Origin: Neopestalotiopsis rosae
Taxonomy: Eukaryota; Ascomycota; Sordariomycetes; Amphisphaeriales; Sporocadaceae
DNA length: 64,000 nucleotides
Reading direction: 5' to 3'
Assembly: GCA_023078685.1 (NCBI GenBank)
Contig: JALGAS010000001.1
Span: forward strand, 3,472,001-3,536,000
Shown piece by piece: positions 50,561-62,260 of this stretch (the first letter of the stretch is position 1; every line of letters starts with the position of its first letter). Both the position numbers and the translations under genes were made by a program. Under the pieces are notes generated by a model, which made no database searches, had not been told where the DNA came from, and worked only from the letters and a program-made list of their open reading frames with translations.

Positions 50561-51763
50561 TGTGAAAGAGATTAGATATCAATTTGATGGAAGTAAAGTC
50601 GTGGAGTTGATTGTAGAAGAAATGTCTTCAACAATGTTGTGTTGGAATTTTGTTTTGTTTCTGATAATTTCAGTCTTGTCAAGTAAGGTGAAGTCAACTA
50701 TCTTTATATATTGCAGACACGTCCCATGCTCTGTCATGAACATAGGAAGTAAGTCGCACGACTCAAACGACGACCATTTGTACCTCCTGATCCTGATCCT
50801 GAAACTGGTTGTATAATTGTCTATGCATATTGAGATATCTAGGTAGACAAAATGGATTCTGGTTCGTGTCGACTAACGCATACGCATTGATTCTCACGGT
50901 TCTGCAGCTGTCTGTTCTCTCGTATTGGGATGATACATGTGGCGATCAATCTTCCTACTGCTTTGCGAATTCGCAATATCAACACTCGTCACTCTGAGTG
51001 AGCTAACCTAGGCGGATTAGATATTAGGCACTTAATTCATTGTCTTGCTTCGTGTCATTTACCTTGCACACAATCGTCCAGCGAGCAGAGCCGCAGCTCG
51101 AGGTTTCAGCGGGCTATAGCGCGTCGTTAGCTCACCCAGTACCTGAGACGGGACTTTCTCCAACGAAGGTCCGGACCAACGCTCCCTACGGTGCACACTA
51201 AGCCCTCTGCTTAGCGAGGTCTGTGTCCCCGCTAAGAGCCATTGGGGAGACAATAGCAGACAAACAGCACGGATTACTGGCCTATCTACCTATGTATACA
51301 TCACGTATTTTGGTTCTTTAGTTACCCTGTAGATCTAGTGGTCATACGAAAGTGCACTTTTGCCATCTTAGTCTACCGTAAATATTCCTTGGGAGGCAAT
51401 ATATTACAAGCTCATCTCTACGATCAAATGGACTGCACGCAATAAACGACTTTTCTCTTGAAGCAGTTATTTGAAGCGTTCCATGCAGCTATGCCATTAG
51501 TCGCGATGTGACTTAAGGATAGCCTAAGGCGATGATATATAATAAACAGTAAACTCTATTGATTAATCGTGTGGTTTAAAGGATGCAACGAGTATTCTCG
51601 ATAATAAATAAAGCGTTTAAATATGTTTTACTTCTAGCATTTAAATGGATATAATTCCGCGACAAGATAAAAAGTAGATACCTACCTAGGTAATCATAGT
51701 GGGCGACAAAAACATACAACGCCGGGGATTCCCCTGCTGTCACTAATCTGGGAAGCGCTTACA
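50561..51763. other. Intergenic, partly AT-rich
   Basis: Contains the leader of the DUF7053 gene, then a GC-richer patch (about 51070-51250) set in AT-rich DNA. The stretch 51400-51700 is strongly AT-rich with TTTAAA and AATAAA runs and a TACCTACCTAGGTA palindrome-like element. No gene recognised. It may be a decayed repeat next to the MFS relic. Confidence 0.5.
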
Positions 51764-52337
51764 ATGCCCACAGACGGCGTTACTCTTCGCCATGGCACTT
51801 CTCAACACCATTCCCCAGGAGCTATTTCTTCTTACATCGGCATTGTCATCAAGGGATTCGATTTCAGTGTAATCAATACGGTAATGTTCAATATGCCGTT
51901 AGGTGCCATTCATTTATTTCACTGTTGTTCTCTGGATGGTTCGTGTCCAAATTTGAAAACATGTGATACTTGATGATAATCTTGTCAAAAGTTCCGGGGC
52001 TTATTGGCGGTCCTCTCCTCTATATGCTCCCGAAATCGAACCGAAACAGCAAGCTAGGGTCCTTCTATCTCCTGAGCACGCATGGTGTCGGTTTTAGTAT
52101 CCTGTTGTCCATGTTGGCGTCCAACCACGCCGGCTTCACAAAGAAGTCCGCAGCGTCTGCCTTGGTATTCACGGAATGGTGTGCGGGCGAGATCATCGCA
52201 CCACAGCTCTTTCTGGACACAAAGGCTCCACCTACCGCACTGTTTTCTTTGTATTTTGTTTTGTGTCTTTCGCCCGGGTGTACCTGATGTGGAGTAACAA
52301 GCGTCGGACGCGCGACCATCCCACACAGGGCAACTAA
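51764..52337 (+). pseudogene. MFS permease relic, C-terminal half (allantoate-permease-like)
   Basis: Three frames in succession match the second half of an anion:cation symporter of the allantoate/TNA1 permease type. Frame one (from 51764) carries AISSYIGIVIKGFDFSVINT and MPLGAIHL. Frame two (51970-52287) carries VPGLIGG, YLLSTHGVGFSILLSMLAS and HAGFTKKSAASALVF, the signature region of helices 9-11. Frame three (about 52245-52337) carries SFARVYLMWSNKRR and then a stop. The first six helices are absent, and the region holds at least one frameshift near 52245 plus a break near 51965. No splice junctions restore a complete protein. Read as a truncated, decayed gene copy. Confidence 0.75.
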
Positions 52338-52682
52338 CCTCCTCTGGATTCATTTGACCAAGCGGATAGAGAGCAAAGGGCACATTTCCGATATGTCTAT
52401 TAGGAGACGCATGGTTTTCCAAGCAGTGGCTTATAACTGGTAACATGCCGCAAGGCAAAGGTCGTGCATGGTGAATGACTGCGGAACGCGGATTGTGTTT
52501 TACGCAATGTTGCTCTATGGATTGTGTATTGTCACATTGTATGCCAAAATGATTATGCAATGAATTGAAGGGTATCTTTAGCTCGCTTTTCAGGGTATCA
52601 TCATGCAAAACCGATGCCGCAATGCTATACTTGAAGGTGGCGATATCCAATTCGAAAACCAACTGGGGCTACATACAGCAGC
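52338..52682. other. Intergenic, nothing recognised
   Basis: 345 bp between the MFS relic and the 3' end of the leftward kinase gene. Confidence 0.6.
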
Positions 52683-55600
52683 TCATGTAAGTGGAAAAGC
52701 CTTGCGCCAGACTGCTTTTAGCCAATCTCGTTTCCTTGTTCTTGTGGGCGGCGTCTCAATGCCACCCATGGTCCTATCCAATGTCTCCGGGTGGCAAAAT
52801 GATGATTGCTTTGATTTATTATGGACTTTTTCCATATTGATACTCAACGACGACCCGTATCCGTTGGATTGATGTGAAGGACGACCTAAATCTGTCCCAT
52901 GGACTTGTAATTCATGGCTTGTTTCTCCTTGTCGTATATCGTCATTGGCTCGTGGATGGTGTGTTCCGTTTTTCAGGTCCATTGCTATTCCGTGGAATGT
53001 TGTCGGTCCAAGGTCGTTCCCTTTTGACAATGTGGTTCCTCGGTGTATCCCTCGTTCCGCTGCTGTGAGACTGGCAGCGGGTATCTGTCGGTAAGGTTGG
53101 CTAAAGTTGTCCCTTTCAGGAGGCGAATATTGCGCGCCTGTCTCGGGTTGCGGTGGAACTTCATCAACCGTACTGTTTTGAGTCGTATCGGGCGTGTACG
53201 TCGAAGGGTCCTCACTTCGACACAATCCCGATAAGGACGCATCAGTAAGATTGCTTTCGCCATGTATCAGCGCCAAACTCGTGGTACTTCGCCGCCCGTT
53301 TCGGTACGGTGTTTCTCCTTCGCAGGCTGACACTAGTGCACGCACGCGGCTAGGCGGTTCTCCAATGCGCCCAGTATCTGATGCAGGGACTTCCGGGCCA
53401 TAGGGTCTGCGGCGATTCTCTGATATGCTCTCGCTGAGCATTGGAATGCCGTCGTCCTCATTGGGCATCGGGGTCTCATCGTCATCATCATCGCTGTATG
53501 ATTCTGACCTCTGGACCAAGGCGGTCTCTGTGGTCCCGGCGCGTTGGAAGTGATCAAATACCTGACTGATGCTGGGATTCGGGTTGGTTGAAGGCAGATT
53601 TTCATTTGTATCCAGCTTTTCTAGCTGGTTAAGTATGAGCGTCAGATCTTCTGCATTTTCTGGAACTTCTCCATGATTGTCAGACAGCTGTTAAGAGTTA
53701 GTTTATTTTGTATTTGCCCTTTGGAGTTCGAACACTCACTGTTGCTTGACCAAAGACGGATGGCTCGCTCCCATGATCGATTTCACTGTTCTCCTGAAGA
53801 GGTTCACAGTAGCCTACGCTTTTCTTGCACAGCTGGTAAATGTCAGTAAGATGGGTGTGGAACTGGTCAATCTTCACCCTTTCCCTGGGGTCAGGAATCA
53901 GAAGGCCCTCCTTTATATGCAAAAGGAAATCCCGAATGCATTGGGAGCAATTCTTCTGCCTCTGTAGTTCCTCGATCCACTATTCAGAATAAGCATCATA
54001 GCCTTCCTGAAGGTCATTGGCACTACTTACAACCAATACGCAATCCTTCACTTCCGCGTTATTTGGATCGGATGGGTCAATATCTCGAGGACGTGGCTCG
54101 AGATTGAAGAATTTGTCTTCGGCGAAAAATGTGGCAGGTGGAATATCTTCCTCCACTCGCTGAGACTGAAACACTTCGCGAGTCTTCTGATAACCGACTA
54201 AGAACCAGGAAATGAATTCAAGGTAGAGACAGCCCAAACCCCACATGTCGTACGCCTGAGATATGTAGGGTTGGGTATCAAACTCAGGAGATCGATAGGT
54301 TCGAGATAAACCCCGAACCTTCTCTCGAGGAACACAGTCCACTGTTTCGGGCCTATGAAATCGAGTTAAGCCAAAATCCGACACTACTAGGTGATGGTAC
54401 TGGTGTTCATCGGTCTTAAAGCAGAGTATGTTTTCGGGTTTGATATCGCCGTGTCTTCCTCGGTTCTTATCAGTATCTTCTAAATGGGTACTGCCATTCA
54501 AAAATTTTGCGTTCGACCATGAGCGGTGAAGATGGATCTTCCTAAGCCCATCAGCTATGCCGAGGCATTGCCGGATGAGCCAACGAAGAAAGTGCGGCGA
54601 TGCAGTTGGATTTGGCGTTTGTCTCCAGAGGTCAACCAGATTTCCGTGTGCCCAATTGAATAGAAGATAATACTTAGTTCCATATTGAAATGCAAGACGC
54701 AGCCGGATGAGATGTTTATGGCCCGGGTTAGGTCCACTGAACCTCTCCAGAACTCTGATTTCCTGCTTGTAATCCTCGTATACACCGGACTTGATTTCCT
54801 TGACAGCGAAATATGGGTTGGCGCTGTGAGATTCCTGCCATTTGTTAGACTCGTGTCTGAAGCTTGATACTAGGTCGAACTTACATCGTGGCCAACAAAG
54901 TTGTGATGAGCCGGGTGGATCTTCACTTTCCACACTGTCCCGTATCCACCACTAGTCTTTTTCTCCCACTCCAGAAATGGGAGGATTATGTCACTATCCT
55001 CGATCTTGTAGAAGTGAACGTCATTGGGGGGCATGTCGAAAAAAGGGGATAGCACCCGATACTGCGTATCGATGAAACTGTCCAAGTCGCTGCCGCTCCA
55101 CTTCTTGGGCAAGCGAAATACTTCGGGTTCGTTTCTCTTTTGAAAACATACCCGGTTGCGGTACTTCTTATCCTTATTCTTGTAGCGCCTGAGTGGCAGA
55201 TGGATGTCGCGAATATCACTTTCTACGAAGTCTTCGATATAAACGACTTTGCGCATCAACACGAGGATTGCGAGTATCATACGGCGACTCTGGTTATGCG
55301 TTTTGCTGTACAAAGCGGAGGCCAGAGTCTCGATGTTCTCAGATTGATTGGGAAAAGCGCAACGCAGAATGCGCCGGATCCTGGTCTCATCAAACGACGC
55401 AAGCAGTTTGTCCAATGGCAGAAATTCCTCGGCCTCTTCTGGATTGATATGTTCGTGCATACTGTATTCGTACGCAGCACGGAGTGATTCATCCTCGCGA
55501 TCTAGGAAGTTACTGTCATCAAGATACTGATTTATCTCGTCTGGAGTTCCACATTCTACCGGCGAAGATGCTTGGAACACAGCCCCTACTGCGCTCAAGG

Positions 55601-56033
55601 TGTCTTGTGTATTCCGGGTATCAGGCTCGTACTCATGTATTCGCGTTCCATCTGTATACTGGTGCGGATGCTGCGATTCCGAAGAGGCTCTGTGCCGTGA
55701 TGGCGATCTGCTCTTCTGGTTCAACCCAATGCCGAAGCCAAAGTCATCGATGGTAGTGATGCTCTTGAAGTCGGAATGCCGACTGGGCGCCCGTGAACGT
55801 TCGTCATCTTCTATAGGAGTACAATGGTGTTCTTCCGGAGCAGACACTCGCACCTGGAGTGCAGGTCCCCCTAGCTGGTCGATTTGATTTGGGTGGAATT
55901 CGTTGTTTGCTGAAAGAATGGTTCCTAGAGACTGCCGCAATCCTCGTTCGTCGGCAAGTCTCGATTCTAGTGCGTATACATCGGCCAAAGGTAGAATGAG
56001 GTCCTCCCCGTCGTCATGCCCTGGGTCCGACAT
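52683..56033 (-). CDS. Fungal protein kinase with large N-terminal domain
   Basis: Predicted Ser/Thr kinase of 1065 residues from four exons: 56033-54885, 54834-54031, 53979-53740 and 53687-52683. Residues 1 to about 175 are polar and disordered. About 190-350 is a helical region shared with the neighbouring kinase-HET protein. The kinase domain (about 355-640) has a glycine loop SGGYGTVW, the ATP lysine of FAVKEI (395), catalytic loop HGDIKPENIL (Asp513, HGD in place of HRD), DFG (536-538) and YRSPEF, so it should be active. Between catalytic segments lies an Asn/Asp-rich insert before the HGD. The last 335 residues are disordered, with an acidic SDDDDDE patch and a basic end. An intron separates the glycine loop from the lysine, at the same place as in the kinase-HET gene. 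Substrate and pathway unknown. Confidence 0.85.
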
Positions 56034-57295
56034 CTCGTTCGGAGGGGGGCCGGCGGCTACGAACGGCCGCTGGGTTGGCCCCGTGGGCTTTTCGTGGGTG
56101 GCGATACGCGGGCGCTGGCTGCTTGTGAGCCACTGACGGCCTCGAGCAATTCAAACCAATCTGGAGAGTTGCCCGTACGATAGGCATCACCAGTAGTAAC
56201 TGTGGATTGAGAAACTCAAAACGAGGAATCAAATCAAACACGACGAGGCTCCAAACTGTCTCCTCCTGTACGCCCGGCGCGATAAAGCAGGCCGCTCTAC
56301 CTATACTTCAAGCGAACACCTGCGGGGATGCTGGGGCACTGGAGGCTCCATTGCAGCTTTTGGGCGTCAGCGGAGAGCCTTGTGTGATATCATCCTGCTT
56401 ACGGTGCATTTGTCTCGCTTCTAATTGCTCCTATTTCCATGTAGGCCTTATCTTCGGTCTGGGAAAGATTCTCGACCGCTCTAATCGACCCCTGCGAACG
56501 GCTGAGAAGACGCCATGGCGCTTTCGGCCATTCGCCAATGCATGTTGTCAATAGAGGGAACGAACCCCAATCGCGGGTGCGCAATCCAAAAATTGCACCC
56601 TACTATTATGTCGTAGTGATCGAGTTCGAGCACTGGAGCCGATTTCGATTCGATTTCTCCTTGGGCACCTGCGGCCAGAGTGGGGGCCACGGGAAATGGC
56701 AAGCGAATATTTGCATGCATCCCCTCCTATCATCTATAGCTTACATATGATCTCGCCCCCCATGCCTGTCTCGTGAGGAGAAGCTGAACACACGAATAAA
56801 AGACAAAAAGTCCTGCGCCATCAGCCAGAACGGAGAACATGCGGTCCTCCTGGTCCTGGGCGTTCTCGAGACATGACCGCAGCTGGACAAAGATCATTCC
56901 GAATAAGTGTATTTACTCATGGATCCCTAGGTTCTAGTTTGTGGTAAGGCTGTGTGCGTGGAGTGTATGACACGTATTTGCCTTCTTGGTTGCATCGCAG
57001 CCTCGGCCCCAGCGCGTGCACATTGCGGTCTGAGACAGCCACTCATTAACACAGCCACCCGTGAGACCCCACGAATCAGCTCCTGTTCTCGGTGTGCCCA
57101 TGCCTGACGAAGTTTCAAGGATGTTATGGTCCCGCTGCTCTCATCCTCATGCATTTGCGCAGAGGATGACTCTTGAGATTGACTTATAAAACAATGGCCC
57201 TCATCCCTTCCCACTCCAGAAACACACATCGCTCACCAAATACCAGAAGTCCTTGAGTTCCACTTCTATAACTTTTCTCGACCCCCGGTGTTCCA
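56034..57295. other. Left part of the divergent kinase intergenic region
   Basis: Promoter side of the leftward kinase. No other gene recognised up to the small ORF at 57296. A TATA box for that ORF lies at 57185-57190. Confidence 0.55.
57185..57190 (+). promoter_or_regulatory. TATA box of small ORF
   Basis: TATAAA 106 bp upstream of the ATG at 57296, followed by a pyrimidine-rich leader, the usual layout of an expressed fungal gene. An ATG right after the box opens a 20-codon frame but would lie upstream of the expected transcription start. Confidence 0.45.
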
Positions 57296-57532
57296 ATGCC
57301 CTCCGCTACCGGCGCAGGCGCAGCCAGCAGCTCTGAGCGTAGCTCTACTGTGAAGCTGCACTGCAACCACGTCCGGGACTCGCATCAACTTTCCGGCGTC
57401 CTGAAGTCGCTTTGGGGAGACGGCAACTTCAGAGTCGAACTGCGGAACGACCTGTACATCATCCACAAATACGCAGGTGCAACGATTGAGCGCAAGGCTG
57501 AAATCATGCCCGACCATCTCATGGCTTCATAG
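57296..57532 (+). CDS. Small orphan protein, 78 aa
   Basis: Single-exon frame of 78 residues. Supporting evidence is a TATA box at the right distance, a C/T-rich leader and a start context TTCCAATGCC. The protein has a Ser/Ala-rich N-terminus and then a compact alpha/beta-like stretch including LSGVLKSLWGDGNF and RVELRNDLYIIHKYAGATIE. I do not recognise the family with certainty. No signal peptide or membrane helix. It sits alone between two divergent kinase genes and could be an effector, regulator or unrelated insertion. Confidence 0.5.
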   Translation: MPSATGAGAASSSERSSTVKLHCNHVRDSHQLSGVLKSLWGDGNFRVELRNDLYIIHKYAGATIERKAEIMPDHLMAS

Positions 57533-58410
57533 CGACAACTCGGAATATGAGTTCAAACTTTTGGCCATGCGTACGTACCATATCTACCGGAGCCGATATC
57601 AAAATAGTGGAGTTAATCCTCGATAGGCCTGCACTAGACCTAGACAAGAGTCCTAGTGGCCCTGGTGGCCGTATATACCTGACAACTTCGGGCTCGAATT
57701 CGGAGAAATAATTTAATTTTTGTCTTTTCAAAAGTTCTTACCCCTGGCGCTTAGGATGCTTTGAACAATAGTATAGAATAGAATCAAATTTTAGACTTTT
57801 AATATGGAATTCCAGTATCTTGCGTGAATGACCTTCATAGGAATAAGCACGGCGTGCTTATGACCTGATTGTAATGTTTGCCCACAGGGCTTTGTGCATA
57901 CTGGGGTGGCAAGTTGTGTCTCTATCGATCATTTGGGGCCAGAATCATTTCAGTGTTAGTGATTGGGGCGCAGTTGCACATGAGCTGCTGTATGACGAAC
58001 ATGTGATAACAGCTGGGGATCCCGCGTTGCGGCTGTGGCACTGCCTCGTGGAGGGAATCCAATCAGCCTGATGTATTTACAGTTCGTTGCCTGCACGTCT
58101 ACGCCACAATGCCTATTACCACAGTGTTGGGCGATGTCAATACAATACAACCTAGGATATCTTCCGACCGATACACTGCGTTGAGATGGGTGACCCATCA
58201 TCCATCACACAGCCTTCACGTGAGTACATCGGTCTAATATACATGCAGCCTATCTCTGCAGTAGCAGCACAGATACTCAACCAATCAATCACCCATTCAC
58301 TCACTCATAATCTCCCTCAACTTGATATATTGTATCAGATTGAGAATCAATTATTGTCTTCACTGTGATAGTCGAAGGATTAGTTCCGAGCCGAGATTTC
58401 AACTTTCATT
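57533..58410. other. Right part of the divergent kinase intergenic region
   Basis: 3' flank of the small ORF and promoter of the kinase-HET gene. It includes a CACTCACTCA-type run near 58290. No other gene recognised. Confidence 0.55.
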
Positions 58411-61400
58411 ATGGACAGCTCAAGCGATTCCGAGCAGAGTGATGCCACTCCTGGGTCGAACAGAATGTACTGGATGGTCAACAATTCCCTTATAACATGT
58501 GACAAAGATCTTGGAGGCAATAATTCCTTCCTCCCAAACGACAAGGTAGCGGAGTTGCTCAAGAGAGAAAACATCCAGGACGCACTGACGGGCGCGAATG
58601 TGCCGCCGACCGACGATCTCATTGAATATGTTTTGAACTCAGCGGCGAGACTGTTTCTGACTCTAGCTTTGATCGAAAAACTCTCAGCTTTGCAAAGGCT
58701 ACGGGACGAAGGCTTTAAGGACGAGGACCTGCCGGTCAAACGATTCAAAAAGAAAAGCCCAGACGTCGTGTCTCGGGATAAGTCCAGGAAGGCAAAATGT
58801 TGGGAAGCATTCACCAAATTGAAACCTGCCGAGGTCGACAGCTTCATCAAGGCCCAATGGCGGTTCCTTGCTCCGACTTTCGGGACCGACAACTTTGATC
58901 GTGTCTTTCACAGCTTACAACCACTCCCTTTCATGAAACAAAGTGGTGACAGAGCACGAAGAAGGGGCCATTTCAGCGAAGTACTCAAAGTCACAGTGCA
59001 TCCGGCCCACGCGGACCGAGAGCTGTTCCACAAGGTATGAAATGCTACGATGATGTTTGGTGGAGCTGTTTAATGACCCAAATTGTCAAGGTTGGTGCCG
59101 ACGTCTCTGGGGTAGCGGTGAAGAAATTCATAGGGACCAATGAATATTTTCGCAGAGAACTAGAAACTCTGAGAATCATAAGGAAGCTAGAACACGACCA
59201 TCTGGTAAAACCTATCGCAGCATTTGAAAACAGCGACCTGCATTGCTTTATGTTTCCTTGGGCCCAGGGAGGTGAGAAATTACACTGATATTCTAAAGAG
59301 TTGTTTGCTAAGCTTTGGATAGGCAATCTTCGGGATTATTGGGAACGAACAGATTCCGCCCTGCAAGGTCGGCTACTGCGACAAGACGAACTGGTTACCT
59401 GGACCTTGCAACAAATGCGAGGTCTCGCTGATTGCCTCAAGCTGCTTTGGGACGCAAACTGCAGACACGGCGATCTGAAGCCCGAGAATATCCTCCTGGA
59501 TGCGCGAGGCAACTTCGTTATCGCTGATGTCGGACTTTCCAAATTCCACACCAATGTAACAGAAGTTCGGAAACAGAGCTCATCTGCCAAGTTTGCCACA
59601 CATCGATACGCGGCTCCCGAGATCCACATGAAGGACTCTCACAAACCTCTGTCACGCGACTATGATATCTGGTCCATGGGAGTCGTCCTGCTGGAGTGGA
59701 TGACTTGGCTCGTTTATGGTGACAAGAAACTGCGCAGCTACGCCACAATTTCCACCCTATGGGTCGAGATAAATGGAAAATGGATAGTCCATCCTGAAGC
59801 AAGAGCCTGGATGGCCGAACTCACACGCGATCTAATCGGTGATACAGCGTTGAAAAGGATCATAGAAGTCATCGAGAGTCGATTGTTGCGGATTGAGCTT
59901 TCGAAGGAAGTGGCGGCGCCATTACTTGGACGTGCCAATGCCACATGGCTCTCTGAATGCATGGACGAAATATACGATCGTTCCAAGCGTGAACCATCTT
60001 ACCGATATGACCCTATGATATGGCAGCGAACAAAAGGCCCTGAGACAACAACCGCCAGCTTAGGTCTACCTCTTGTACACAGACCACGACACGCAAGGCT
60101 ACCCTCTTGGAATCCGAGGGGTTATAACGTCGAGATGAATGGAACTAGCAGCGTGCCGAGTATCAACATCCAGACGATAGAAGGCCACATGCCCCAGATG
60201 AGCGCAACTTCAGTCGTTGTACCTGACGAATATGATGAGGTGAGTCTATGGATAACAGCGCCTTAATAGTTTGCTTACCTGGCTAGATCCAACGCCGAAC
60301 CATGAAGGATGTGTGGGAGTCTGTACAGGACAACACGTTTACATATCAAGTCTTCCGTCAGGTACAATGGGACACATTGAGACCCAAGTCTCCCGTGGCA
60401 GTCCTCTGTTCCGCTTGTCGGGCCATTTCAATAGAGATCTGGTCTAACAAATTCGAGCATCCATATGACATGGCTAGTCTCGAGAGCAAGACAGGAAGTT
60501 GTGAATTATGTGGGTTAATGTATGAAACATTGTTGGCATCGGGAGCAAAGAGTGACAGTAAGGGCCGGGTCATGCGTGTTGGCAATGCTTTGAAGACTGG
60601 TGACGATGCGGCGCCAATCATGTCAATCTACGTTGATCCGCCTGGAGGTGAGTGAACAAAAACTGCAAAAGTTCCCCAGATATTAATTGTCAGCAGCCCC
60701 AAAAGAGATATCACCGCCCTTCGCCCAAGCGGGTCTTCCACAACTGCCACAGCCAGCGAGCGAGACACAACTTACCATTTTAAACCAATGGCTGCAGACT
60801 TGTGACCACGATCACAAATGCCTCTCCCCATCACAGTCCCACGATGAGTTATCGATGCCAACCAGGCTTATCGACGTCGGTACATCCACAGCACCAAGCA
60901 TCCGGTTGATAGAAACCAAGACCATGGCCTACCGCAAGTATGTAGCCTTCAGCCACTGCTGGGGTGACGTGCCGAAACACTTGAAATTCTGCACATATCG
61001 CGACAACATTGAAGAACGCAAACGCACAATAGACTTTGGAAGATTGCCTCAGAACTTCAAGGACGCCGTTACCATTACACGAGGCCTGGGTATTCGCTAC
61101 GTCTGGATCGACTCGATCTGCATCATCCAGGAGGACGGTGATGACTGGGAAGTCGAGGCCGGGAATATGGAAACCGTCTTCAGCGCTGCATACTGCACCA
61201 TTGCGGCAGACTCGGCTAAGTGTTCTCTAGTTGGATTCTTGCGTCAAAGAAAGCCGCGGCCATGCGTGACGGTTGAGACCAAAACTGGCAGATTGTACTT
61301 CTGCAAAGCAATCGACGACTTCCATCACGACGTCGAAGAGAGTGTCTTGAGTACGCGGGGTTGGGTTCTCCAGGAACGAGCCCTATCGCGAAGGACCATT

Positions 61401-62260
61401 CATTTCTCGAATACCCAGGTTTACTTTGAATGCGGGCAGGGAGTACGCTGCGAGACATTGACAAAGTTGCGCAAGTAAGACTTCCAACAATCACTTCTAT
61501 ATGTCCCTTGACTGACACTCCTAAAAGCCCCAAGGCCGAGTTTCTGGAAGACCCTCATTTTCCGCAATCGGCGCTGAAGCACTTCCGGGACCAACGCCAA
61601 GTTCTGTTCCACGACCTCTACTCCATGTACTCTAAACTCACGTTCCGCTATCAAACCGACCGATCCGTCGGGCTACTCGGCCTGGAACGCCGGCTGGCGC
61701 GGACTTTTGGCTCGCCAGCCGCCTACGGAATTTTCAGCAAATACCTTCATCGGAGCCTACTATGGCGACCCGAGACCAAGGGAGAGCTGAAGCGGATCGC
61801 GTACAAGGATCGAAGGGTGCCGTCTTGGTCCTGGATGGCGTACACTGGCGCTATCAAATATGTGGATGCCCCCTTCAACGGCGTAGAGTGGAATACGGAT
61901 GATCTGAAGGACCCATTTGGGTCTGCGCCGCTGCGATACAGTGCCAAGATCTCCAAGGGGCAACCGGTGGCCGAGCTGGAGGCTATCGCCAGACGCTTCG
62001 ATGCCAAGATGTTTACCGCTTTCGAACAGGAGAAGCGCTGCATTTTCGACGTTGAGCCCATTGAAGATCTAGCTCCTGTCCGCTGTGTCGTGCTTGGCAA
62101 GAACAAACAAGAAGGGGATCAGGATAGAACATCGTACGCTTTGATTATCAAGCCGAGCCTACCAGGGCAGCCTGATGGCCCCTGGGAACGCGTTGGCGTA
62201 GTGTCTCTCTTGTCATTTCATCTATCTGAGCAACCCGGAGAGCCCGTAAGAATCCAATAG
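58411..62260 (+). CDS. Protein kinase-HET domain fusion protein
   Basis: Predicted 1198-residue protein from six exons: 58411-59034, 59091-59271, 59323-60239, 60287-60647, 60694-61474 and 61528-62260. Residues about 40-185 resemble the N-terminal region of the neighbouring kinase. The kinase domain (about 188-470) has the ATP lysine in VAVKKF (219), catalytic loop HGDLKPENIL (Asp319), DVG in place of DFG (337-339) and YAAPEI; key residues are kept. After a roughly 100-residue linker, a Cys-rich stretch (CSACRA, CELCGLMY) leads to a HET domain (about 777-905) with YVAFSHCWGD, IRYVWIDSICIIQ and AAYCTIAADSA. The HET domain mediates incompatibility cell death in fungi. The kinase and HET exons are joined by a 46-bp phase-0 intron with GTGAGT and CTAG ends. 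Only 35 bp would separate the two as independent genes, so a fusion is favoured. RNA support is lacking. Confidence 0.82.

Noticed and set aside
60302..62260. HET protein as a separate gene starting at the ATG at 60302
   Set aside because: Only 35 bp after the would-be kinase stop, no room for terminator and promoter, and a clean phase-0 intron joins the parts. Kept as a testable alternative.
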